Shown: one piece after another, positions 1 through 8,738 of the stretch
Layout of the letters: every line of letters starts with the position of its first letter
How positions within the stretch are numbered: the stretch's first letter is position 1
NCBI GenBank assembly: GCA_903870275.1
Contig: CAIQCK010000125.1
Location: 1 to 64,000 of the forward strand
From: an uncultured bacterium
Lineage (GTDB): Bacteria; Verrucomicrobiota; Verrucomicrobiia; CAIQCK01
Length of the DNA: 64,000 bases
Reading direction: 5' to 3'
Position numbers and translations under genes: made by a program
The notes under the pieces: model-generated
The model's database searches: none
What the model was told of the DNA's origin: nothing
The model's input: only the letters and a program-made list of their open reading frames with translations

Positions 1-469
<469 letters not shown>

Positions 470-555
470 TCCATGAGAGGTTGAAATAGACCACTCGGAC
501 ATCTAAGGTCGAAGCTCTTAAGCGTATCGCACAATTCAGTCTTCAAAGACACGGA

Positions 556-592
556 AGCCTTGGACGAGAAATCGTCCGGGGCTTTTTGTTTT
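556..592 (+). terminator. Intrinsic terminator of the 16S transcript
   Basis: A 12-bp stem (556-567 with 572-583, two G-U pairs) closes a GAAA tetraloop and runs straight into a T-rich tract (583-592). The stem is AGCCTTGGACGA against TCGTCCGGGGCT. It lies on the 16S strand with no gene between, so it most likely ends a 16S-only transcript. Confidence 0.85.
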
Positions 593-655
593 CGTGCGCG
601 GCGCGCGGTCCGTGCGTTCCGTCCGGTCTTTGCGGCACGAACCGCCCGTCAGCTT

Positions 656-726
656 GTAGCCGCCGACGTAAGTCGGCGGATGCTTTTCCACTCGCTACCT
701 TTCCGCCGACTTACGTCGGCGGCTAC
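656..726. repeat. Perfect REP-like inverted repeat, GTAGCCGCC family, copy 1
   Basis: Two perfect 25-nt arms (656-680 and 702-726) are separated by 21 nt. Each arm starts with GTAGCCGCCGACGTAAG and is itself nearly palindromic (CCGCCGAC/GTCGGCGG around GTAA). The element can fold either as one long hairpin or as two small ones. Related arms occur at 25866-26017. It fills the gap between the 16S terminator and the first protein gene. Confidence 0.85.
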
Positions 727-871
727 GAGAGGGACCGCAGCGACTGCACGGGTGGGGCTTGGCCCACATTTGTCCGCGTCGGAAAAATACCAGTATTGGT
801 CGGCTTCCATGTAGCGGGGCGGACGCCCGCAGGCGTAGGATGCGCGCGAATCTTGAACCACTGGTAAAATT

Positions 872-2215
872 ATGAAACCTGATCAATCTTCCGCCTCCCA
901 AACCTCCATCAACCGCCGCAGCTTTCTGAAAAGCTCCGCGGTCGTCGCCGGCACCGCCGTGCTCGGCACGCTCGAGCTGAGCCGCAGCGTTCACGCGGCG
1001 GAGAGCAACATCATCAAACTCGGCCTCGTCGGCTGCGGCGGACGCGGCTCCGGCGCCGCGAGCGACGCGTTGACGGGCGACCCCAATACCAAGCTCTGGG
1101 CCGTCGCCGACGTGTTTTCCGACAAGATCCAGGCGTCGCTCAAGAACTTGTCCAAGACGTATGGCGACCGGATTCAGGTGGACGCCTCGCGCCAGTTCAG
1201 CGGCCTCGACGGCTATCGCGGCGTCATTGAGAACTGCGACGTGGTCATGATCGCCTGCGCTTCGCGGTTCCACGCGCAATACGGGTTGGCGGCGGTGAAG
1301 GCAAAGAAGCACGTTTTCGTCGAGAAACCCGCGGCGGTGGACGTGGCCGGCATTTACACGATCATGGAGGCGGACGCGCTCTGCAAGCAGAACGGCACCG
1401 GACTCCTTGCCGGCGTCACCTACCGCTACCACCTCGGCCGGCGCGAGGCCATCAAGCGCATTCACGGCGGCGAGATCGGCGACATCCTCGCCATCCAGTG
1501 CGATTACCTGCGCACGCCTTACCGCCTCATCGAGCGCGACCCGGCGTGGAGTGAGATGGAGTATCAGTTCCGCAACTGGTATCACTTCACCTGGCTCTCC
1601 GGCGACGACGTGCCGCAGTCGCTCATCCACAACCTCGACTCCGCGTTCTGGGCGCTTAACGATGAGTTGCCGGAAGCGGCCTATGGCATGGGCGGCCGTT
1701 CGACGCACTTCCAGGCCTCGATGGGCACGTCGTTCGATCATCACCACGTCACCTACGAATACCCCGACGGCCGTTGCATCTATGGCTCCTGCCGCACCGC
1801 CGCGGGCTGCTACGGCTCGAACAAGGACATCTACCACGGCACCAAGGGCCGCTGCCACTTCGCGGCGTTCCAGCCGCCGGTGTTCACCGACCTGAAAGGC
1901 AATGTCACGTGGACGGCAGAGCCGCTGCCGAAGGGCAACACGCCCTACATCCAGGAGCACAAGGAGTTCCTGGCGTCCATCCGCGAGGGCAAGCCGTTCC
2001 AGCGCGCGAAGATTCTCGCCGATTCCACCATGGGCACGGTCTTGGGCCAGATGTCCATTTACAACGGCCAGCGCATCACATGGAAGGACGCGATGGCTTC
2101 CAAATTCGCCTTCCCGCCGCAGGGCGAGATCACGATGAACACGGAGCCGCCCGTCAAGCCCGGCGCGGACGGCATTTATCCCGTCGCGGTTCCCGGCAAG
2201 ACGAAGCTGTATTAG
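872..2215 (+). CDS. Tat-exported Gfo/Idh/MocA family oxidoreductase
   Basis: A 447-residue protein with a twin-arginine signal at residues 15-43 (NRRSFLK then a hydrophobic Ala/Val/Gly stretch), a Rossmann nucleotide-binding loop GLVGCGGRGSG (51-61) and the family EKP motif at 151-153. Members use NAD(P)(H) to oxidise, reduce or rearrange sugars and inositols. Tat export fits a protein that folds around its cofactor before secretion to the periplasm. The substrate cannot be read from sequence. No strong Shine-Dalgarno precedes the ATG. The next gene starts 100 bp downstream, and two heptad repeats sit just after the stop. A second member lies at 16741-18102. Confidence 0.93.
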   Translation: MKPDQSSASQTSINRRSFLKSSAVVAGTAVLGTLELSRSVHAAESNIIKLGLVGCGGRGSGAASDALTGDPNTKLWAVADVFSDKIQASLKNLSKTYGDRIQVDASRQFSGLDGYRGVIENCDVVMIACASRFHAQYGLAAVKAKKHVFVEKPAAVDVAGIYTIMEADALCKQNGTGLLAGVTYRYHLGRREAIKRIHGGEIGDILAIQCDYLRTPYRLIERDPAWSEMEYQFRNWYHFTWLSGDDVPQSLIHNLDSAFWALNDELPEAAYGMGGRSTHFQASMGTSFDHHHVTYEYPDGRCIYGSCRTAAGCYGSNKDIYHGTKGRCHFAAFQPPVFTDLKGNVTWTAEPLPKGNTPYIQEHKEFLASIREGKPFQRAKILADSTMGTVLGQMSIYNGQRITWKDAMASKFAFPPQGEITMNTEPPVKPGADGIYPVAVPGKTKLY

Positions 2216-2224
2216 GGCGCGGCG

Positions 2225-2238
2225 GTCAGTGGTCAGTA
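2225..2238 (+). repeat. Two-unit heptad repeat after the oxidoreductase stop
   Basis: Two adjacent heptads, GTCAGTG and GTCAGTA, lie 10 bp after the stop codon. They match the eight-unit array at 10246-10301. Short, so significance rests on that second location. Confidence 0.5.
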
Positions 2239-2314
2239 ATCAAAAGAACGCAGAGAAGCGCCAGGGGCGGCGAGCGCATGGTGACGCGCCGCTGTGTTCA
2301 TGCGGAGCATGACG

Positions 2315-3820
2315 ATGAGAACCAATCTTGGTTTTTGCCGGATCGCCTGCAGTGTGTTGCTTCTGACGACGTTGCAGGCGCTCGCCGCCAGCCCAATCCA
2401 AATCGAAAACCGCAAACCCGGCGCGACCGACTGGCAACTCACGCGCGTGCGGCTCGACAAGAGCAACTACCGCTCGCCGTGGATTGAGGGGTATTGCTCG
2501 AAGCAGTCGGTGCTCGCGGGTGACGCGCTCGACATCATGGTCAGCACCGACCCGCCGGCGAAGTTCAAGATCGAGATCTTCCGCACCGGCTACTATGGCG
2601 GCAAGGGCGCGCGGCTGATGGAGAAGCTAGGCCCGTTCCAAGGGAAGGCGCAGGCCGTGCCGGCGCCCGGCCCGAAGAACATTCACGAGTGCCGCTGGGA
2701 GCCGGCGACACGACTCGCCATCCCGAAGGATTGGGTCAGCGGTGTTTATCTTGGCCGGCTCACGACGCTGCCTGACGCCGCGGACCAGCCCTACTGGCAG
2801 AGCTACGTCATCTTCATCGTGCGTGATGAGCGGCCGGCGGACATTCTGTTCCAGTGTTCGGACAACACGTGGCAGGCTTACAACAAATGGCCGAGCAACT
2901 ACTCTATTTATACCCATCCGAAGGGCAACCAGGGTCCGTGGGCCGATGTGAGCTTCGACCGGCCTTACGGCCGCGAGGCGCAATTCGCCGGCGTCGTCAA
3001 TGACCCGCTCACGGTCGGCTCCGGCGAGTTTCTGCCACTGGAGTTCCCGCTGGCGTATTTTCTCGAAGAACACGGTTATAACGTGACTTACTGCTCCAAC
3101 AGCGACATGGTCTCGCCCGATCACGGTCTGAAGTGCAAGGCGTTCATCAGCGTTGGCCATGATGAGTATTGGGACATCCGCCAATACCGCAGTGTCGAAA
3201 AGATGCGTGACGAGGGCGTCAACCTGCTCTTTCTATCTGGCGACACGATCTGTTGGGTGACGCCGTTCCGCGCCAGCAGCGACGGCCGGCCCAACCGCAT
3301 CATTTTCCGCGGCGGCCCCTACGGCGGCAATGACAAGTATGCGGTCGAGCGTGAGAAGGAGCACGGTCCGTTTCCCGAACACGGTCCCGACGAGGGTTTG
3401 CTGATGGGTGGCCGTTGCATCGAGCCGGACAACGGCGGAGGCGATTGGACCATCGTCAAACCCGATCATTGGATGTTCAAGGGTGCCGACGTCAAGAAAG
3501 GCGATTGCATTCCTGGTCTCGTCGGTTGGGAATATCACGGGGATCCTCCGGCGATACCCGGCCTCGAAGTGGTCGCTGCGGGCACCGCGTGGGTCGGCGG
3601 TGACAAACCGCAGCATTGGTGCGCGACGATTTATCCCGGCCCCAAAGACAATTTTGTCTTTAACGCCGCGACGATCTTCTGGTGTCAGGACCTCAGCATG
3701 CCACCAGGCCACACGCTGCCGTGGTCGCACTGGAACCGCCCGCATGGTCCCGACTCGCGCGTGCAGCAGATTGCACACAACCTGTTGGAGAAGGCCGGTT
3801 GCAAATGCGCCACCCGATAG
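2315..3820 (+). CDS. Secreted N,N-dimethylformamidase large-subunit-like protein, paralogue 1
   Basis: A 501-residue protein from ATG 2315, chosen because GGAG at 2304-2307 sits 7 nt upstream and the N-terminus MRTNL matches paralogue 3. Earlier in-frame starts exist back to GTG 2294. A signal peptide spans about residues 1-25. The N-terminal half is a beta-rich domain with FRTGYYGGKGARL. The C-terminal half has the family blocks NTWQAYNKWP, FDRPYG and GHDEYW. By analogy with the 2-Tyr-1-carboxylate iron site of Paracoccus DMFase, Y189, Y218, H282 and E284 are candidate active-site residues (inference). The true substrate is unknown, and no small subunit gene is present. First of three tandem copies, 25 bp before the next. 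Confidence 0.85.
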   Translation: MRTNLGFCRIACSVLLLTTLQALAASPIQIENRKPGATDWQLTRVRLDKSNYRSPWIEGYCSKQSVLAGDALDIMVSTDPPAKFKIEIFRTGYYGGKGARLMEKLGPFQGKAQAVPAPGPKNIHECRWEPATRLAIPKDWVSGVYLGRLTTLPDAADQPYWQSYVIFIVRDERPADILFQCSDNTWQAYNKWPSNYSIYTHPKGNQGPWADVSFDRPYGREAQFAGVVNDPLTVGSGEFLPLEFPLAYFLEEHGYNVTYCSNSDMVSPDHGLKCKAFISVGHDEYWDIRQYRSVEKMRDEGVNLLFLSGDTICWVTPFRASSDGRPNRIIFRGGPYGGNDKYAVEREKEHGPFPEHGPDEGLLMGGRCIEPDNGGGDWTIVKPDHWMFKGADVKKGDCIPGLVGWEYHGDPPAIPGLEVVAAGTAWVGGDKPQHWCATIYPGPKDNFVFNAATIFWCQDLSMPPGHTLPWSHWNRPHGPDSRVQQIAHNLLEKAGCKCATR

Positions 3821-3845
3821 ACCCATCATCTGTAGAAACACCATC

Positions 3846-5366
3846 ATGAAGATCAACCCCTTCCTCACCAAACTCGCCTGCTGTGTTTTGTTGACAACCT
3901 GCGTCGGTTCTTCAGACGCAGCCCAGTCGAGCGTCATTCGCGACGAAAACCGCAAACCGGGCACATCGGATTGGCAACTCACGCGCGTGCGGCTGGACAA
4001 GAGCGACGGCATGCGCTCGCCGTGGATAGAGGGCTACTGCTCGCGGCAGAGTGTGAAGGCAGGCGAGACGATTGATATCATGGTCTCCACCGATCCGCCG
4101 GCCAGGTTCGGCATCGAGATTTTTCGCACCGGCTACTACGGCGGCAAGGGCGCGCGATTGATGAAGAAACTCGGCCCGTTCCAAGGCAAGGCACAGCCCG
4201 TGCCCAAGCCCGGTCCGAAGGACATTCACGAATGTTGTTGGGAACCGACGACGCAACTCACCATCCCGAAAGACTGGGTCGGCGGCGTTTATCTCGGCCG
4301 ACTCACGACACTGCCGGCGGACCAGGAGAAACCTTATTGGCAAAGCTACGTCATCTTCATTGTCCGCGACGAACGGCCCGCCGATATCCTGTTCCAGTGC
4401 TCCGACAACACATGGCAGGCTTACAACCGCTGGCCGACGAAGTATTCGCTCTACACGCATCCCAAGGGCGGGCAGGGGCCGTGGGCCGACGTCAGCTTCG
4501 ACCGGCCCTACGGTCGCCAGTCGCAATACACCGGCATTGTCAACGACCCGCTCTCGGTCGGCTCCGGCGAATTTCTCTCCTTCGAGCAGCCGCTGGCCTA
4601 CTTTCTCGAAGAGCATGGCTACGACGTGACCTACTGCTCGAACAGCGACATGCTCACGCCCGACCGCGGCCTCAAGTGCAAGACCTTCATTAGCGTCGGC
4701 CACGATGAATACTGGGACATTCGCCAATTCCGCAGCGTCGAAAAACTGCGCGACGCGGGCGTGAATCTCATGTTCTTCTCCGGCAACGCCGTCTGCTGGG
4801 TTACGCCGTTCCGGGCGAGCAGCAGCGGCGTGCCCAACCGCATCATCTGCCGCGGCGGCCCGTATGGCGCGAAGCAGGAATACGCGGTGGAGCGTCAGAC
4901 CAAACACGGCCCATTCCCGGAGAACGGCCCCGACGAGGGCTATCTCATGGGCGCCCGCAACGGTCGTCCCATCAACGGCGGCGGCGACTGGATCGTCACC
5001 AAGCCCGACCACTGGATATTCGCGGGCACCGGTATGAAGAAAGGCGACCGCATCCCCGGCCTCGTCGGTTGGGAATACCACAATCTTCCCGCCACCGAGA
5101 TCCCCGGTCTCGACGTCGTCGCCGAAGGCGCCGTCTGGGTCAGCGGCGAGACACTGTCGCACTACACCGCCACCATCTATCCCGGTCCGAAAGGCAACTT
5201 CGTCTTCAACGCCGCGACCATCTTCTGGTGTCAGGACCTGAGCATGCCGCCAGGCCACACCCTCCCGTGGTCGCATTGGAGCCGTCCTCACGGCCCCGAC
5301 CCGCGCGTCCAGCAGATCACGCACAACGTGCTTCAAAAAGCCGGTTGCAGACCATCGGCGCAATAG
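3846..5366 (+). CDS. Secreted N,N-dimethylformamidase large-subunit-like protein, paralogue 2
   Basis: A 506-residue protein starting at ATG 3846 with its own signal peptide (MKINPFLTK, then a hydrophobic Cys/Leu/Val stretch, cleavage near SSDA). The open frame extends upstream to 3408, but that part overlaps paralogue 1 and is not believable as coding. It shares the blocks NTWQAYNRWP, FDRPYG and GHDEYWD (H286, E288) and the C-terminal QDLSMPPGHTLPWSHW with its neighbours. Gaps of 25 and 27 bp on either side suggest one operon. Same-strand tandem duplication with each copy keeping a signal peptide argues that all three work outside the cytoplasm. Confidence 0.85.
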   Translation: MKINPFLTKLACCVLLTTCVGSSDAAQSSVIRDENRKPGTSDWQLTRVRLDKSDGMRSPWIEGYCSRQSVKAGETIDIMVSTDPPARFGIEIFRTGYYGGKGARLMKKLGPFQGKAQPVPKPGPKDIHECCWEPTTQLTIPKDWVGGVYLGRLTTLPADQEKPYWQSYVIFIVRDERPADILFQCSDNTWQAYNRWPTKYSLYTHPKGGQGPWADVSFDRPYGRQSQYTGIVNDPLSVGSGEFLSFEQPLAYFLEEHGYDVTYCSNSDMLTPDRGLKCKTFISVGHDEYWDIRQFRSVEKLRDAGVNLMFFSGNAVCWVTPFRASSSGVPNRIICRGGPYGAKQEYAVERQTKHGPFPENGPDEGYLMGARNGRPINGGGDWIVTKPDHWIFAGTGMKKGDRIPGLVGWEYHNLPATEIPGLDVVAEGAVWVSGETLSHYTATIYPGPKGNFVFNAATIFWCQDLSMPPGHTLPWSHWSRPHGPDPRVQQITHNVLQKAGCRPSAQ

Positions 5367-5393
5367 AGACGACACATCCGTAGGAGCATCATC

Positions 5394-6908
5394 ATGAGAA
5401 CCAACCTTCTTTTTGCCCGTGTCGCCTGCAGCGTGTTGCTGTTGTCCGCGCTTCACGCGTTCGCCGCCAACCCGATCCAGGTCGAAAACCGCAAACCCGG
5501 CGCGACCGACTGGCAACTCACGCGCGTCCGGCTCGACAAGGCCGACGGCATGCGCTCGCCATTCGTCGAGGGCTACTGCTCGAAACAATCCGTGCTCGCG
5601 GGCGAGCCGATTGACATCATGGTGAGTACCGATCCGCCCGTGAAGTTCAAGATTGAGATTTTCCGCACCGGCTACTACGGCGGCAAGGGCGCGCGGTTGA
5701 TGAAGACGCTCGGGCCGTTGCAGGGCGCGGCGCAGCCCATCCCGCCTATCAGTGAGAAGCGGTTGCGCGAATGCCATTGGAAATCGTCGGCGACGCTGAC
5801 GATCCCCGCCGACTGGGTGAGCGGCGTTTATCTGGGAAGGCTCACGACGCTGCCCGACGCCGCCGATCAGCCGTATTGGCAGAGCTACGTCATCTTCGTC
5901 GTTCGCGACACGCGCCGCGCAGACGTCCTGTTCCAGTGCAGCGACAACACCTGGCAGGCCTACAACAAATGGCCCGACGCCTATTCCCTCTACACCGATC
6001 CGCGTGGCGCCCACGCGCGCGAGGTGTCGGTCAGCTTCGACCGGCCCTACGGCCGCCAGCCGCAGTTCACCGGCATCGTCAACGACCCGCTCTCGGTCGG
6101 CTCCGGCGAGTTCATTTCCTTCGAGCAGCCGCTGTCCTATTTCCTCGAACAGCACGGCTACGACGTGACCTACTGTTGCAACTGCGACTGCCTCGACGCG
6201 TCGCAGATCACCCGCAGCAAAGTCTTCATGGACGTCGGCCATGACGAATATTGGGACGTGCCGCAATATCGCGCCGTCAAGACGGCCATTGATGCAGGCG
6301 TCAATGCCATTTGGCTCAGCGGCAACTCGGTCTTCGCCGTCAGCACATTTTCGCCGTCGAGCGACGGCCGCGCCAACCGCATCATCACGCGCACCGGCCA
6401 CTTCGCCGGCCTCAGTGACGAGGAGTATGCAAAGGAGGAAAAGACCATGACGAAGGATTGGAAGCGTGCCGGCCCGGACGAGAGCCTCATCATCGGCGCG
6501 CGGACGATCATGCCGGCCAACGGCGGCGGCGACTGGATTTGCGTGAAGCCGGAGCACTGGATCTTTGCCGGCACCGGCATGAAAAAGGGCGACTCCATCC
6601 CCGGCCTCGTTGGTTGGGAACACCATGGCTCGCCCGCCAAACTCCCCGGTCTCGAAGTTCTCGCCGAGGGCACCGTTTGGGCCGGCGGCATCAAACCGGC
6701 CCACTGGACCTCCACGATTTTTCCGGGACCGAAGAACAATTTCGTCTTCAACGCCGCAACCATCTTCTGGTGCCAGGACCTCTCCATGCCGCCCGGCCAC
6801 ACGCTGCCGTGGAGCCACTGGAGCCGCCCGCACGGTCCCGACCCGCGCGTCCAGCAGATCACGCAAAACCTGCTCCGCCACGCCGGCTGCAAACCCGCCG
6901 CGCCATGA
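5394..6908 (+). CDS. Secreted N,N-dimethylformamidase large-subunit-like protein, paralogue 3
   Basis: A 504-residue protein. AGGAG at 5382-5386 lies 7 nt before ATG 5394. The signal peptide is almost the same as in paralogue 1 (MRTNLLFARVACSVLLL). The metal-site motif is kept (GHDEYWD, H283, E285), as are QAYNKWP and FDRPYG. This copy differs most in the middle: where the others read YCSNSD followed by a lysine-rich stretch, this one has a cysteine-rich YCCNCDC segment (about residues 262-269), and the loop after NRIITR is different. The cysteines might alter the active-site lid or form disulphides after export. Last gene of the triplet; a small hairpin follows at 6916. Confidence 0.85.
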   Translation: MRTNLLFARVACSVLLLSALHAFAANPIQVENRKPGATDWQLTRVRLDKADGMRSPFVEGYCSKQSVLAGEPIDIMVSTDPPVKFKIEIFRTGYYGGKGARLMKTLGPLQGAAQPIPPISEKRLRECHWKSSATLTIPADWVSGVYLGRLTTLPDAADQPYWQSYVIFVVRDTRRADVLFQCSDNTWQAYNKWPDAYSLYTDPRGAHAREVSVSFDRPYGRQPQFTGIVNDPLSVGSGEFISFEQPLSYFLEQHGYDVTYCCNCDCLDASQITRSKVFMDVGHDEYWDVPQYRAVKTAIDAGVNAIWLSGNSVFAVSTFSPSSDGRANRIITRTGHFAGLSDEEYAKEEKTMTKDWKRAGPDESLIIGARTIMPANGGGDWICVKPEHWIFAGTGMKKGDSIPGLVGWEHHGSPAKLPGLEVLAEGTVWAGGIKPAHWTSTIFPGPKNNFVFNAATIFWCQDLSMPPGHTLPWSHWSRPHGPDPRVQQITQNLLRHAGCKPAAP

Positions 6909-6915
6909 GTCGTGG

Positions 6916-6936
6916 GCTAACGTCCTGACGTTAAGC
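6916..6936. repeat. Short perfect hairpin after the triplet
   Basis: TAACGTC (6918-6924) and GACGTTA (6927-6933) form a 7-bp stem with a 2-nt loop, extended by GC pairs across a one-base bulge. No T-run follows, so it is not a standard terminator. It sits 8 bp past the stop of paralogue 3. Confidence 0.5.
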
Positions 6937-7000
6937 TGCGGCCATCCGAGCGACCGAAGGGAGCGATGTGGCCGTCAGCTTCAACGGCATGTTGGGTAGC

Positions 7001-7507
7001 CTACACCAACCGCGCCCAGTCGAGCGTCGTTTCCCGGACATCTCTGGGCTCTACTACTGCGACGACGTCGAGCGCCCCACTCCGCAGGGCCACCCACAAG
7101 ATAGGATGACCATCGCTCGTTCGAAGGAACGCCCGGGGTGTCTCCTCGAAGGTCACGGTGCATGGCTGGAAGTTGTCGTCGGTGGCGGCAGCGATCAATG
7201 CGTCCACGAGCGACTCTCGGCGATGCCCCCGCTCGATGGGATACTCGCCGGTATTGAGCTTGGCGATGCCGACTTTCTCAAGCCCGCCCATAACCTGTTG
7301 CACGAGACACGCGAAGTCCGCGTCCCAGTCCTCATCCGAGTCCGCGAAGTCGCGAAAACCCGCCGCTTCGAAGCAGGCGTCGTGATCGACCGGCGACGGC
7401 CACACCGCCCAGAGACGCCAACCCTCCGGTAGCCACGGCGGCTGCGCGGTGACGACTTCATCCCAGTTCACGAGTTTGATGACCATCGTCCGCTGTCTGC
7501 CCAACAT
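7001..7507 (-). CDS. Hypothetical protein, unrecognised
   Basis: A 168-residue soluble protein with no signal peptide or membrane segment. GGGAG lies about 8 nt before ATG 7507, which supports this start; a second ATG at 7486 also exists. The protein is acidic in its middle (ADSDEDWDADFACL) and tryptophan-rich near the N-terminus (PPWLPEGWRLWAVWP). I do not recognise the family. It is convergent with the DMFase-like triplet and separated from other genes by poor-coding DNA, which would fit an accessory gene. Confidence 0.6.
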   Translation of the reverse strand: MLGRQRTMVIKLVNWDEVVTAQPPWLPEGWRLWAVWPSPVDHDACFEAAGFRDFADSDEDWDADFACLVQQVMGGLEKVGIAKLNTGEYPIERGHRRESLVDALIAAATDDNFQPCTVTFEETPRAFLRTSDGHPILWVALRSGALDVVAVVEPRDVRETTLDWARLV

Positions 7508-7899
7508 GTATTCGGCTCCCTATTTGACGCCCTATAAGGCGACACGCGGAACATTGGAACTTGGCTTTTGTCGTGTCCAGAACAATTTAGGCGGCGGGCG
7601 GGTTCCCTATTGAACCCGCAAACACGAACAGAGCGGGCAGGCTGCATGGGCGGAAGTGGACCGCGTGCGGTGCTTGGGCGGGGCCGTCGCGTGCGGAGCG
7701 CGCGACCCACGGGGGGCAGACGGCTCACGGAGCGGGCGGAAATGGATTGCAACCCCAGCAGGAGGATGCCGCTGCGTCGGGAGTGGTTGCGCGGGGCGGG
7801 GTGGGCAGCGACTGGCGTTGTGTCGCTTGTTAGACCGCGACTGGCCTGATAGTCTAAAGCCATGCCAGTAGTCAGCAGATTTTTCGGCATCATTTTTAC
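7508..7899. other. 392-bp gap with no convincing gene
   Basis: Nothing here looks like an intact gene. On the plus strand, a frame ending at 7849 holds a stretch (about 7744-7846) reading SRRMPLRREWLRGAGWAATG, like a twin-arginine signal with no protein after it. It may be the remnant of a Tat-exported protein or chance. G+C-rich low-complexity DNA surrounds it. Confidence 0.4.
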
Positions 7900-8685
7900 G
7901 TGAAGATCAAACAATATCAAGTTGATGCTTTCACGCGTGAGGTGTTTCGGGGCAACCCAGCGGCGGTTTGTCCGCTGAAGACATGGTTAAAGGATGAAGT
8001 TCTTCAAGCCATTGCCGGAGAAAACAATCTTTCGGAGACTGCCTTCTTTGTTCCAACCGAAAAAGGCTTTCATCTCCGCTGGTTCACTCCGGTTGCAGAA
8101 GTTGATCTCTGCGGTCATGCCACGCTGGCATCGGCGCATGTCCTGTTCGAGATTTTGGGCTATCCGAAACCGGTGATTGCGTTTGAGACCCGCAGTGGAG
8201 AACTGTTCGTCGAACGAAAGGACGGGTTGCTGGCCATGAACTTTCCAGCCCGTCCTCCGAAACCCTGCCCTCCGCCCAAGGCATTGATCGAGGGGCTGGG
8301 TCGTCGCCCCGTGGAGGTCCTGGCAGCCGATGACTACGTGGCCGTATTCGACAATGAGGCTGATGTTCGCGCCCTTTCACCAGACTTTTTGAGGATAAGC
8401 CAGTTGGATTTGCGTGGTGTCAGTGTGACCGCCCCAGGCCTGAACGTTGATTTTGTCAGTCGTTTCTTTGCGCCAAAATTCGGTGTTCCCGAAGACCCCG
8501 TGACTGGCTCGGCCCATTGCGAACTCGCTCCTTACTGGTCGTCCAGGCTTGGGAAAACCACTTTGAAGGCATTCCAGGCATCCAAACGTGGCGGTGATGT
8601 GTTGTGCACGTTGAATGGAGACCGCGTTGTTTTGTCGGGGAGTGCAGTTACGTTCATGGAGGCGGAGATTGATATAGGAACCTAA
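7900..8685 (+). CDS. PhzF family isomerase-like protein
   Basis: A 261-residue cytoplasmic protein starting with GTG 7900 (MKIKQYQVDAFT). Family hallmarks are FRGNPAAVC near residue 17, NNLSETAFF with the predicted catalytic Glu46, DLCGHATLASAHVL and DPVTGSAHCEL. PhzF proteins have two diaminopimelate-epimerase-like halves; the best-known member isomerises a phenazine precursor, but most homologues have unknown substrates. No phenazine genes are nearby, so a phenazine role is unlikely. No clear ribosome binding site is visible. The next gene begins 53 bp downstream on the same strand. Confidence 0.9.
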   Translation: MKIKQYQVDAFTREVFRGNPAAVCPLKTWLKDEVLQAIAGENNLSETAFFVPTEKGFHLRWFTPVAEVDLCGHATLASAHVLFEILGYPKPVIAFETRSGELFVERKDGLLAMNFPARPPKPCPPPKALIEGLGRRPVEVLAADDYVAVFDNEADVRALSPDFLRISQLDLRGVSVTAPGLNVDFVSRFFAPKFGVPEDPVTGSAHCELAPYWSSRLGKTTLKAFQASKRGGDVLCTLNGDRVVLSGSAVTFMEAEIDIGT

Positions 8686-8738
8686 CCTTTCGATTCGCCG
8701 GATTTGCGCGAAACATCGCGCGGGTTGGGGCAGACTTT

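Noticed and set aside
3408..3845. N-terminal extension of DMFase-like paralogue 2 into paralogue 1
   Set aside because: The extension overlaps the previous gene in another frame, and a proper signal peptide begins at ATG 3846.
3912..6881. Long minus-strand open frame (about 990 codons) across two DMFase-like genes
   Set aside because: It repeats itself because it is antisense to tandem paralogues. No family motifs; the plus strand has the real genes with signal peptides and ribosome binding sites.
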